Assembly (NCBI GenBank): GCA_036553725.1
Contig: DATBOO010000037.1
Coordinates: 1 to 13,680, forward strand
Reading direction: 5' to 3'
DNA: 13,680 nt
Source of the DNA: Bog-756 sp036553725
GTDB lineage: Bacteria; Actinomycetota; Acidimicrobiia; Acidimicrobiales; RAAP-2
Shown here: positions 1 through 5,757 of the stretch, in pieces
How positions within the stretch are numbered: position 1 is the first letter of the stretch
How the letters are laid out: each line of letters starts with the position of its first letter
The notes under the pieces: model-generated
Database searches by the model: none
Seen by the model: only the letters and a program-made list of their open reading frames with translations
What the model was told of the DNA's origin: nothing
Program-made: the position numbers and the translations under genes

Positions 1-848
1 ACCAGCACACCGTCGATGGCCAGGCGGGACGTGGCCAGCCTGACCAGCCGGGCCCGCTGGTTGGGATGGAGCCATTGGACCGAACCGGTCAGCACGATTC
101 CGGACAGCGCCTCGTCGGCGACCACCTCCAGGTGCTCGAGGATCGACTCGGCCCGAACGTCCAAGCCGCGTTCGATGGCCGGCTCGATGACCGACTCGGA
201 CGGATCCACGCCGTAGGCGTCGATGCCGCTGGCGACCAACGCATCGAGCAGGGCGCCCGTTCCGCACTCGGCGTGGAGCACCCGGCCCCCGACCCCGGAC
301 AGGGCGGCCACCGCCTCCGAGGACCACCATGCCGAACCCGGGTCCGCCGCCGGCACTGCGCTCGGGGGGAGCTCCGGGGTCCGCTGGGCCTCCACCGCCG
401 CCTCGAGGTCCTCGACGTGGTCGACGACCACATGGAACATCCGCGACACCGACCAGGCGAACTTGACGATCTGGTGGACGATGAAGCCGATGTACCAGTC
501 CATCGACTTGCGGATCAGCCGTTTGACGTGGCTCCCGACCGCCTTCTGTGACTCGACGGGGACCGCCATGTCGACGTAGGCCGACCCGTCCACCAGGGCC
601 AGCGTCTCTCGGAGGCGGGCCTTCCCGTGGAGCCCCACCGGCGAGAACTCCAAGAACAGCTCGTCCAGCTCCTGTTCCAGCCCGGCCGGCAGGTCGCCCG
701 AGGCCCGCCTCCGCCTGACCTCCGCATCGATCTCGGCCATGACCTCGTTCAGGTACTCCGCCTGGCCGGCCGCGTCGAACGCGTCCCCGGCGTCGGGGGC
801 GGGCTCGATGGGGGCCACCGAGGGCGTGGAAGGCTGCGCGGGCGGCAC
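1..848 (-). CDS. Class I SAM-dependent methyltransferase, 3' end cut by window edge
   Basis: 282 codons are visible from a GTG at 848; the C-terminus lies beyond position 1. The N-terminal ~100 residues are charged with Pro/Ala-rich ends. Residues 107-155 form a hydrophobic then acidic, probably helical segment (MDWYIGFIVHQIV, later VDHVEDLEAAVEA). The Rossmann methyltransferase core begins near 188 with motif I (VLHAECGTG, 190-198) and the acidic residue ending strand 2 (GVDP, D215). Family knowledge: methyltransferases with this helical preamble often sit in polysaccharide or glycolipid clusters; the acceptor here is unknown. Start choice: a TATAGT hexamer (860-855) ends 6 nt before the GTG, suggesting a leaderless mRNA; ATG at 740 is the alternative. 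An AGGAGG lies 28 nt upstream of the GTG, too far to serve it. Confident as a methyltransferase, not for substrate. Confidence 0.8.
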   Translation of the reverse strand, partial: MPPAQPSTPSVAPIEPAPDAGDAFDAAGQAEYLNEVMAEIDAEVRRRRASGDLPAGLEQELDELFLEFSPVGLHGKARLRETLALVDGSAYVDMAVPVESQKAVGSHVKRLIRKSMDWYIGFIVHQIVKFAWSVSRMFHVVVDHVEDLEAAVEAQRTPELPPSAVPAADPGSAWWSSEAVAALSGVGGRVLHAECGTGALLDALVASGIDAYGVDPSESVIEPAIERGLDVRAESILEHLEVVADEALSGIVLTGSVQWLHPNQRARLVRLATSRLAIDGVL

Positions 849-854
849 ACGGTG

Positions 855-860
855 ACTATA
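855..860 (-). promoter_or_regulatory. Putative -10 element of a leaderless promoter for the methyltransferase
   Basis: TATAGT on the minus strand, six nucleotides before the proposed GTG start at 848. The spacing would put transcription initiation at or next to the first codon. No convincing -35 hexamer is seen. Inferred from spacing only. Confidence 0.35.
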
Positions 861-976
861 GCCAGGGCCCTGTCGGCCTCCTGTGACCCCGGGCGTCGCC
901 CGGCCGTTCGCCCGACGTCAGGCCTGGCAGGGCCGGCCCCAGGCTCGCCACCCGTCCTCGCTAGGCTGACCAGGCC

Positions 977-1058
977 GCGGGCGTGGCGGAACTGGCAGAC
1001 GCGCCGGGTTTAGGTCCCGGTCCCTTCGGGGATGGAGGTTCGAGTCCTCTCGCCCGCA
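977..1058 (+). tRNA. tRNA-Leu (anticodon UAG)
   Basis: A complete class II tRNA can be folded by eye. The seven-base acceptor stem GCGGGCG pairs perfectly with CGCCCGC (1051-1057), followed by discriminator A at 1058, as expected for leucine. T8 is present, and the D-arm contains the AACTGGCAGA loop typical of tRNA-Leu. The anticodon stem CCGGG/CCCGG (1004-1008 and 1016-1020) encloses the loop TTTAGGT with anticodon TAG at 1011-1013, reading CUA and, by wobble, other CUN codons. A long variable arm (TCCC-TTC-GGGGA) follows, then a T-arm with TTCGAGT. The 3' CCA is not encoded, so it must be added enzymatically. A 12-nt copy of the 3' end recurs 24 nt downstream. Confidence 0.96.
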
Positions 1059-1084
1059 CTCACTCAGGCGCCCTCGCCCGCACT
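1049..1084 (+). repeat. 12-nt direct repeat of the tRNA-Leu 3' end
   Basis: CTCGCCCGCACT occurs at 1049-1060, covering the 3' acceptor strand and discriminator of tRNA-Leu, and again at 1073-1084. It resembles the short duplications left at tRNA attachment sites, but only 12 nt separate the copies (a 24-nt period) and no integrase is near. It could be a local slippage event. Confidence 0.6.
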
Positions 1085-1117
1085 GATGGGGGTCGCTCCC
1101 GTCGGTCCTGGTCTGAA

Positions 1118-1136
1118 CCCGGGGGCGGCACCCGGG
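1118..1136. terminator. CCCGGG...CCCGGG hairpin, possible terminator for the secreted-protein gene or tRNA
   Basis: CCCGGG at 1118-1123 and again at 1131-1136 can pair across a seven-nucleotide loop (GGCGGCA). It lies between the tRNA and the 3' end of the minus-strand gene ending at 1182. No T-run follows on either strand, so a terminator role is tentative. Confidence 0.3.
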
Positions 1137-1181
1137 GTCATCAGAGACGCCTCGGCATCAGGCCCTTCCGAGCGCGCTCAT

Positions 1182-1934
1182 TCAGTCGCCGCAGCCGCAA
1201 GTATTGATCACGTGCCGGTATCCCACCGCCTTGCGGGGCGGCACGCCGACCAGCGCATCCGCCTGCAGGACTCCGCAGGTTGTCGGGTACGGCACCGACA
1301 GGACGCCCGAGGTGCCGGACACGGCGCCGACCACCGGCTGGCCGGGCACATCCGGTTCGTTGACGAACAATTTCCAGACACACGTAGTGGCGCGGGAGCT
1401 GTGCTTGCAGGCCGGAGTCGGAATGGTCAGAGTGACCGTGCGGGCCTGGTCGACGAATTTGACGTGCACGAACTGCGTCTCCGCCGCCCTCGTGTATCCC
1501 TGGGGAGCATGAGGACGGACCGGGAAGTTGCCTGTCGACCGGGTGGGTCCGGCAGAGTGCAACGGCGCACAGTGACAGGTGTTGATCACATGCTGATATC
1601 CCACTGCCTTGCGGGGCGGCGATCCGACCAGCGCATCCGCCTGCAGGACCCCGCAGGTTGTCGGATACGGCACCGACAGGACGCCCGAGGTGCCGAACAC
1701 GGTGCCGACCACCGGCTGGCCGGGCACATCCGGCTCGTCTACGAACAACTCCCAGACACACGAAGTGGCTTGGTCGCCAGGCCGGCATGCCGGAGTCGGA
1801 ATGGTCAGGGTGACCATGCGCGCCTGGTCCAAGAAGTTGACGTGGACGAATTGGGTCCCTGCGGCACCCGCCGAAGTGGGGAGGGTCAGCAGCAGCAGGA
1901 TCATTGCCAGCGCCGGGCCGAACCATCGCCTCAA
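1182..1934 (-). CDS. Secreted two-repeat cysteine-containing protein of unknown function
   Basis: 250 aa from a TTG at 1934. This start is chosen because GAAGGAGG, an excellent Shine-Dalgarno, lies 7 nt upstream; a longer frame from 1955 would put that site inside the coding region. Residues 1-25 form a Sec signal peptide: RRW charge, a hydrophobic core MILLLLTLP, and a likely cleavage near SAGA-A. The mature protein is two tandem copies, residues 27-122 and 153-248, identical at 80 of 96 positions by my count, joined by a ~30-residue Pro/His/Arg linker. Each copy has five cysteines (PAC, T[ST]CVW, TTCGV, NTC, xC) and an invariant stretch containing NEPDVPGQP or DEPDVPGQP, then SGVLSVPYPTTCGV, suggesting a disulfide-stabilised beta fold. 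I recognise no family. The C-terminal copy is the more basic of the two. It appears to be transcribed alone. Confidence 0.8.
   Translation of the reverse strand: MRRWFGPALAMILLLLTLPTSAGAAGTQFVHVNFLDQARMVTLTIPTPACRPGDQATSCVWELFVDEPDVPGQPVVGTVFGTSGVLSVPYPTTCGVLQADALVGSPPRKAVGYQHVINTCHCAPLHSAGPTRSTGNFPVRPHAPQGYTRAAETQFVHVKFVDQARTVTLTIPTPACKHSSRATTCVWKLFVNEPDVPGQPVVGAVSGTSGVLSVPYPTTCGVLQADALVGVPPRKAVGYRHVINTCGCGD
1204..1478 (-). repeat. Intragenic tandem duplication, copy encoding the C-terminal repeat
   Basis: This stretch aligns without gaps to 1582-1856 at an exact offset of 378 nt (126 codons). Long blocks are unchanged, such as the one around GACCAGCGCATCCGCCTGCA. The high nucleotide identity, including synonymous sites, points to a recent duplication or gene conversion. 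Confidence 0.85.
1582..1856 (-). repeat. Intragenic tandem duplication, copy encoding the N-terminal repeat
   Basis: Partner of the repeat at 1204-1478, in the same orientation and reading frame. The unit that separates the copies encodes the ~30-residue linker and is not itself repeated. Confidence 0.85.
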
Positions 1935-2098
1935 GGGGAGTCCTCCTTCCCTCAAGCCTGTTATCGACCCCGATCCACCGGACCTTGAGGGATTCCGACC
2001 AGCCGGACGGCGGGTTCATGGCGGCACGACGACGTCCCCCATGAACGCCCCTGGCTATCCATGGACTTTCAATCCCTCGCGAACCCGACGCCTCCTGG

Positions 2099-2113
2099 AG
2101 GAGCCGGGCTCCT
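2099..2113 (-). terminator. Short hairpin downstream of the 97-aa gene
   Basis: AGGAGC (2099-2104) and GCTCCT (2108-2113) pair perfectly around a three-base loop, 36 nt beyond the stop of the minus-strand gene at 2149. There is no T-run, so this is only a possible terminator. The rest of 1935-2148 shows no gene. Confidence 0.3.
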
Positions 2114-2148
2114 GCCGACTTCGTGAACGGCCACTCCCGATGGTCTGG

Positions 2149-2442
2149 TCAATGGTCGGCGAGCGGGAGCGCGACAACGCCAGGAACACCGGCGTCCGTC
2201 ACCGTCTGCGCCGCGTCGCGGTGCCTCCGCAGGTGCGCGGCCCCGACGGCGGATAGCGAAACCAACGGGCCGCGTCCCGGCGCGTGGTGACGCTCGATGA
2301 AGCCCAAGTCGTTGGCGTCCTCCCACACGGGAAGGCGCGGACACGAAGTCCGCCATGCATCGAGCACCTCGTAGTAGGGACGCGGGCTGGGACCCATCCA
2401 CTCGAGCAGATCGAGGATCAGGTCGTCGAGGTTTTCGGACAT
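2149..2442 (-). CDS. Small conserved hypothetical protein, possible winged-helix fold
   Basis: 97 aa, soluble, with no signal peptide or membrane segment. The pattern is an acidic helical N-terminus (MSENLDDLILDLLEWM), then PRPYYEVLDAWRTSCPRLPVWEDANDLGFIERH, then SLSAVGAAHLRRHR. I recall the central YxEVLDAWRTSCPRLPVWEDA block from unannotated short proteins in other bacteria. The final segment resembles the 'v-L-T-x-x-G-r' wing and helix of winged-helix proteins (residues ~60-75). That similarity is by eye only and no function should be assumed. The ATG at 2442 is preceded by GGGAG at 4-nt spacing. The gene stands alone, divergent from the F420-type oxidoreductase. Confidence 0.7.
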   Translation of the reverse strand: MSENLDDLILDLLEWMGPSPRPYYEVLDAWRTSCPRLPVWEDANDLGFIERHHAPGRGPLVSLSAVGAAHLRRHRDAAQTVTDAGVPGVVALPLADH

Positions 2443-2578
2443 GGCACTCCCGTCAATGATTGCAGGCCATCGGGGTCGGGCCGCGTCGTGGGATCATGAC
2501 GGTAAGACGGTCGCTCACTGACCACGGAGACCCACCGCCGGCTGGCGTCCGATCCCCGACCTGGTGTTAGCTGGCACC

Positions 2579-3019
2579 GTGCCCCTCGAAGGAGAATACG
2601 AGCCCAGTACGGCTGAATGGGTCCGAAAGCAGGTCGAACTGTACGAGGGCTCGGGCGGGACCGAGGGGACGACCCTGCGGGGGATGCCGGTGATCGTGCT
2701 GACCAGCCGCGGCGCCAGGTCCGGGAAGCTGCGCAAGACCCCGCTGATGAGAGTGGAGTACGACGGCCGGTACGCGGTGGTCGCCTCCCAGGGCGGCGCC
2801 CCCACCCATCCGGTGTGGTACTTCAACCTCGTCGCCGATCCTCATGTCGAACTCCAGGACGGGCCGGCGAAGTCCGACAGGACGGCCCGCGAGTTGAGCG
2901 GCGAGGAGAAGGCGCTGTGGTGGGACCGGGCGGTGGCCGCCTACCCTGACTATGCCGACTACCAGAAGAAGACCGACCGGCAGATCCCGGTGTTCGTTCT
3001 CGAACCTCTGGTCGGCTGA
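2579..3019 (+). CDS. Deazaflavin (F420)-dependent nitroreductase/quinone reductase family protein (DUF385, Ddn-like)
   Basis: 146 aa from GTG at 2579. I choose this over a GTG at 2564 because family members typically begin MPLxGEYEPS. The split-barrel family uses reduced F420 to reduce quinones, nitroaromatics or other electrophiles, and some members are membrane-associated. Visible hallmarks are residues 38-64 (VIVLTSRGARSGKLRKTPLM then RVEYDGRY), which carry the SGKxRKTPLMRV phosphate/cofactor segment, and residues 71-88 (QGGAPTHPVWYFNLVADP), the second conserved block. W79 and Y81 lie in the usual substrate/cofactor region. Length is normal for the family (~140-150). No Shine-Dalgarno is evident before the start. 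It is monocistronic, converging on the methyltransferase 15 nt downstream. F420 dependence is family knowledge; the substrate is unknown. Confidence 0.9.
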   Translation: MPLEGEYEPSTAEWVRKQVELYEGSGGTEGTTLRGMPVIVLTSRGARSGKLRKTPLMRVEYDGRYAVVASQGGAPTHPVWYFNLVADPHVELQDGPAKSDRTARELSGEEKALWWDRAVAAYPDYADYQKKTDRQIPVFVLEPLVG

Positions 3020-3041
3020 GTCCTACCGACCGGATCAGCCG
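3013..3041. terminator. Bidirectional hairpin terminator containing both stop codons
   Basis: CGGCTGA (3013-3019) and TCAGCCG (3035-3041) form a perfect 7-bp inverted repeat with a 15-nt loop. The TGA of the plus-strand oxidoreductase is the end of the left arm, and the TGA of the minus-strand methyltransferase is the mirror-image end of the right arm. The structure is symmetric and could act on both transcripts. There is no U-tract. Confidence 0.5.
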
Positions 3042-4066
3042 GGCTTCCGGAGGACCAGCGCCAGCAAGTAGCACGACTCGGCGTCGTAGTGGATGCCGTA
3101 GTGGCCGGCGAAGGCAGCCGGGTCGAACTCGCCACGGGCGACACCCGGCCCCCCCCAGTTCAGCCCCCGCTCGGTGAGCACCTCGAAGCCTGCACGCTTC
3201 ACCTTGTCCCGCAGCTGGTCGAGGGTGTACTCGATCTCGTGGTCGGGGTCGATGAACGAGGCCTGCTGCAGGCGGCACACCCGCCCGTTGGGGGTGTCGA
3301 TGGCCATGTGTCCCCCCGGTCTGAGGATACGCAGGGCCTCCTTCAGGACCAGGTCACCGTCCGCCTCGGTCACGTGCTCGATGGACTGGCCGCTGTAGAT
3401 GAGGTCCACCGACTCGTCGACGGCGAACGACAGGTCGGACATCGAGCGGTACTCATAGCGGACCTGGCCCCGATCGGTGGTGCTGGGCCCGAACCGGTCG
3501 GATTGGTAGAGCGGATGGCGGTCGTCGGGAGGGAGATCGACGACGACCAGCTCGTCGAAGTCATACGGGTAGCCGAGCACCACCAGGGCTCCCCGCGCGT
3601 CGGTGGTGTGCCCTCCTCCGAGGTCGACGATCCGCCGCGCCGGCGGCAGCCCGATGATGAATTCGCACCGACTGATGTGCAACGCGCTGTGCAAGCCGAC
3701 CGGCCCGACCGGCACCTGGGTGCGGTACTCGTTGGAGCAGCGGACCCGGTCGACCACGTCCCCGCGGGTCAGCCCCCCCGAGGCAATGGCGCCGGCCTGT
3801 TCGCTCCACGCCGGCTCGTCCGGGTCGCGCCGCAACAGGACGTTGTACGCCAGCCGGACTGCATCCCGGGGGGGGAACTGCTCGAACGGGACCGCGGCCA
3901 GACGGGTGACCTCTCGCCGCACCTTCCGCTCGACCCGCTTCAGGTGCGGGGACACCTTGCCCATGGCCTCGCCCACCGCGTGGCCGACACCGGAGCCGGG
4001 TCGCTGGCCCCCGTCCGGCCCGTGCGCTGTCTGGTCATGTCCGCTCACCGCGTCTCCGTTCACCAT
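3035..4066 (-). CDS. DUF4214-like domain plus class I SAM-dependent methyltransferase
   Basis: 343 aa from the ATG at 4066. An alternative GTG at 4048 has GGAG 5 nt upstream and would drop six residues. Residues 1-60 are charged and low-complexity. Residues ~66-115 (RDAVRLAYNVLLRRDPDEPA through SNEYRTQ) match the DUF4214 pattern seen in glycan-modifying enzymes. The methyltransferase core follows: motif I IVDLGGGH (146-153), acidic D177 after strand 2, DLIYSGQSIEHV (221-232), and LRPGGHMAIDTPN (248-260), the post-motif region typical of type 11/12 methyltransferases. Family knowledge suggests a cell-surface polysaccharide or glycolipid acceptor; nothing adjacent proves it. It is divergent from the Gfo/Idh/MocA gene across 136 nt. 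Confidence 0.85.
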   Translation of the reverse strand: MVNGDAVSGHDQTAHGPDGGQRPGSGVGHAVGEAMGKVSPHLKRVERKVRREVTRLAAVPFEQFPPRDAVRLAYNVLLRRDPDEPAWSEQAGAIASGGLTRGDVVDRVRCSNEYRTQVPVGPVGLHSALHISRCEFIIGLPPARRIVDLGGGHTTDARGALVVLGYPYDFDELVVVDLPPDDRHPLYQSDRFGPSTTDRGQVRYEYRSMSDLSFAVDESVDLIYSGQSIEHVTEADGDLVLKEALRILRPGGHMAIDTPNGRVCRLQQASFIDPDHEIEYTLDQLRDKVKRAGFEVLTERGLNWGGPGVARGEFDPAAFAGHYGIHYDAESCYLLALVLRKPG

Positions 4067-4081
4067 CGGCCGAACGCCGCG

Positions 4082-4087
4082 AAACTA
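4082..4087 (-). promoter_or_regulatory. Putative -10 element for the DUF4214-methyltransferase
   Basis: TAGTTT on the minus strand, 15 nt before the ATG at 4066. It would give a leader of roughly 8 nt to that ATG, or ~27 nt to the alternative GTG at 4048, which then has its own GGAG. No -35 is clear. Confidence 0.3.
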
Positions 4088-4189
4088 CCATCGCCCCCGG
4101 TCCGGACATCGGGCCTTCCTCCTCGTCGCCGACGGGCAGAGAGGGGGCACCCTTCGGCGGCTCCACCATCGGCGCCGTCGGCCCCTGGA

Positions 4190-4195
4190 TACACT
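4190..4195 (+). promoter_or_regulatory. Putative -10 element of a leaderless promoter for the Gfo/Idh/MocA operon
   Basis: TACACT ends exactly 7 nt before the GTG start at 4203, the spacing expected if transcription starts on the first base of the start codon. No Shine-Dalgarno precedes the GTG, which agrees with leaderless initiation. No recognisable -35 is present. Confidence 0.45.
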
Positions 4196-4202
4196 GACGT
4201 CC

Positions 4203-5315
4203 GTGTCAGGGATAACCGGTCGTCCGCGCATCGGCATCGTGGGTGCCGGCAACATCGCCTCCCTCAACGCCAAGGGCTACGTGGCCGACCCGCGCTGCGA
4301 CCTGGTGGCCGTCTGCGATCCGGTCGAAGGCCGGGCGGCGGCGGCCGCCGCCGCCTGGGGGGCGCCCCGCGCCTTCACCGACCTCGACGCCATGCTGGCC
4401 GATCCCGGTATCGACGCGGTCGAGGTCCTCACACCCACCCACCTGCATGGCCGCCACGTGCTGGCCGCCGTGGCCGCCGGGAAGCACGTCTCGTGCCAGA
4501 AGCCGCTGGCCAACTCCGTCGTAGATGCTCGGGAGATGGCCGCCGCGGCCGAATCCGCCGGCGTCATCCTCAGGGTCAGCGAGTGCTACCGGCACTACCC
4601 ACCGCTCGAACGGGCGAGGCAGCTGATCCGGGACGGGGCAATCGGGAGGCCCACCCATATCCGGCTCCGCACCGTGGTGGGCCAGACCAACTCCGCCTTC
4701 CAGGCCGGCCTCCAGGCCGACGGGTACACATGGCGCCTGGATGCCAACAGCCCCGGCGGCCACCTCTTCGACGACATGATCCACAAGTACGCTGTGGCGC
4801 TGTGGCTGGTCGAACCGGACATCGTCTCGGTGCAGGCGGTCGTACGCCGCCGAGACCACTTCTTCGAGCCGTGCGCTGCCATCTTCGAGTACGAGGACCC
4901 GGGCCTCCTCGGGACGATGGAGGTCTCCTATGCCCCGGCCATGTGGCTGCGGAGCTCGTTCTACGGCGCCGACGAATTCTTCGAGATCCAGGGCGACGAG
5001 GGGTTCGTGTGGGTGACCCGGTGCACGGGTGAGATGCTCGACCTGTCCCCCGTCGTCCTCTACCAGGGCCGCGAGCATGACCAGACCACCACCACGTTCA
5101 GCGAGGTGCCGTCCGCCTGGGACCTCGGCTTCGACCGGTCGGCGGCACACTTCATCGACGCCCTCGTCGACGGCGTCCCCGCCGAGATGAGCGCGGAGGA
5201 GGCGATCAAGGCCATGCAGCTCTGCTTCGCCGTCTACCAGGCGGGCAACACCGGCGGCCCGGTCGATCCCCGGACCATCGCCGACCAGGTGGTGCCCGAC
5301 GGGTGGCCGCCATGA
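4203..5315 (+). CDS. Gfo/Idh/MocA family oxidoreductase
   Basis: 370 aa from GTG at 4203; earlier in-frame codons lack the family pattern. Members are NAD(P)-dependent dehydrogenases acting mostly on sugars, inositols or related alcohols. N-terminal Rossmann domain: IGIVGAGNIAS with the G14-x-G16 dinucleotide loop, AVCDP at 36-40 (acidic end of strand 2), TPTHLHGRHVLAAVAAGKHV (78-96). The catalytic-lysine motif is QKP (Q99-K100-P101) where most relatives have EKP. The C-terminal domain has GGHLFDDMIHKYAVAL (185-200), where D191 and H194 align with the usual catalytic Asp/His region. Length is typical. It is the first gene of a three-gene unit; its stop overlaps a 9-codon micro-ORF leading to the first VOC gene. 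The substrate is unknown. Confidence 0.92.
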   Translation: MSGITGRPRIGIVGAGNIASLNAKGYVADPRCDLVAVCDPVEGRAAAAAAAWGAPRAFTDLDAMLADPGIDAVEVLTPTHLHGRHVLAAVAAGKHVSCQKPLANSVVDAREMAAAAESAGVILRVSECYRHYPPLERARQLIRDGAIGRPTHIRLRTVVGQTNSAFQAGLQADGYTWRLDANSPGGHLFDDMIHKYAVALWLVEPDIVSVQAVVRRRDHFFEPCAAIFEYEDPGLLGTMEVSYAPAMWLRSSFYGADEFFEIQGDEGFVWVTRCTGEMLDLSPVVLYQGREHDQTTTTFSEVPSAWDLGFDRSAAHFIDALVDGVPAEMSAEEAIKAMQLCFAVYQAGNTGGPVDPRTIADQVVPDGWPP

Positions 5316-5341
5316 CCGGCCCCGACGGGGCCCCACGATGA
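5312..5341 (+). other. Nine-codon micro-ORF bridging two genes
   Basis: ATGACCGGCCCCGACGGGGC and onward encodes MTGPDGAPR then TGA. Its ATG overlaps the TGA of the Gfo/Idh/MocA gene (ATGA, 5312-5315), and its own TGA overlaps the ATG of the first VOC gene (ATGA, 5338-5341). It could relay terminating ribosomes from one gene to the next. It may be chance, since ATGA overlaps are common in high-GC operons. Confidence 0.4.
5318..5332 (+). promoter_or_regulatory. GC-only hairpin just upstream of the first VOC start
   Basis: GGCCCC (5318-5323) and GGGGCC (5327-5332) form a perfect six-base-pair all-G/C stem with a GAC loop, ending 5 nt before the ATG at 5338. The only G-rich sequence that could serve as a ribosome binding site (GGGG) is within the stem. 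This implies that initiation at 5338 depends on ribosomes arriving from upstream. Confidence 0.45.
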
Positions 5342-5757
5342 CCGTGACCGGTTTCGGCAACCTGGCCGTGAAGGTTCGCGACCTCGACGCGGCCGTGCGC
5401 TTCTACGAGGAGGCCGGGGCCATCGTCTCGGACCGGGGCCCGTGGGACGGGGGCGAGCGGGCGGACGCGCGCCTCGGGCCGGTCCTGATCACCCTGTTCA
5501 CCCGGGCGCTGTACGAGGATACGGTGTCCCTTCCCGATGACTGCTTCCTGCATGTGGCCCTGTTCACCGACGACGTCGACGCCGAGGTGGCCGGGCACCG
5601 GGTCATCTGGGGTCCGGCCGAAGTGGAGGGGGTCTTCGGGCGGCGGCGAATCGCCTTCGTCGAAGCGCCCGGCGCGACGCGCCTCGAGTTCATGGAGCAG
5701 GTCGGCGACCCGTCCGCCCCCACCGGCACCGGCCGGCGCGGCCCGGGTCCGTCATGA
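5338..5757 (+). CDS. VOC family (glyoxalase/bleomycin resistance fold) protein
   Basis: 139 aa. The vicinal oxygen chelate fold covers glyoxalases, extradiol dioxygenases, epimerases and drug-binding proteins, usually with a divalent metal. The N-terminal beta-alpha-beta-beta unit is GFGNLAVKVRDLDAAVRFYEEAGAIVSD in outline (residues 5-32, broken by positions). The second unit starts at CFLHVALFTDDVDAE (69-83) and ends in ATRLEFMEQ (113-121). Candidate metal ligands are H72 and E117; the usual first-strand His is Asn (N8), so metal binding may be altered. The C-terminus (PSAPTGTGRRGPGPS) looks disordered. The ATG at 5338 lacks a free Shine-Dalgarno and sits behind a hairpin and a micro-ORF. 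The stop overlaps the next VOC gene (ATGA). Confidence 0.85.
   Translation: MTVTGFGNLAVKVRDLDAAVRFYEEAGAIVSDRGPWDGGERADARLGPVLITLFTRALYEDTVSLPDDCFLHVALFTDDVDAEVAGHRVIWGPAEVEGVFGRRRIAFVEAPGATRLEFMEQVGDPSAPTGTGRRGPGPS

Noticed and set aside
66..551. A 161-codon plus-strand frame at the left edge
   Set aside because: It is antisense to the methyltransferase, whose motif I and helical preamble are coherent on the minus strand.
1170..1179. GAGCGCGCTC perfect palindrome downstream of the secreted-protein gene
   Set aside because: It has no loop for a hairpin and is a common kind of chance palindrome at this G/C content.
1032..1988. A 318-codon plus-strand frame that also shows two repeats
   Set aside because: It is the antisense image of the duplicated secreted protein. 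The minus strand has the signal peptide, an excellent ribosome site and conserved cysteines.
2443..2578. Divergent promoters between the 97-aa gene and the F420-type oxidoreductase
   Set aside because: Only fragments such as TTGCAG and TGTTAG are present, without consistent -35/-10 spacing, so no promoter is called.
3089..5032. A 647-codon plus-strand frame across the methyltransferase and Gfo/Idh/MocA genes
   Set aside because: It runs antisense to one recognised gene and out of frame through another, with composition typical of a shadow frame.
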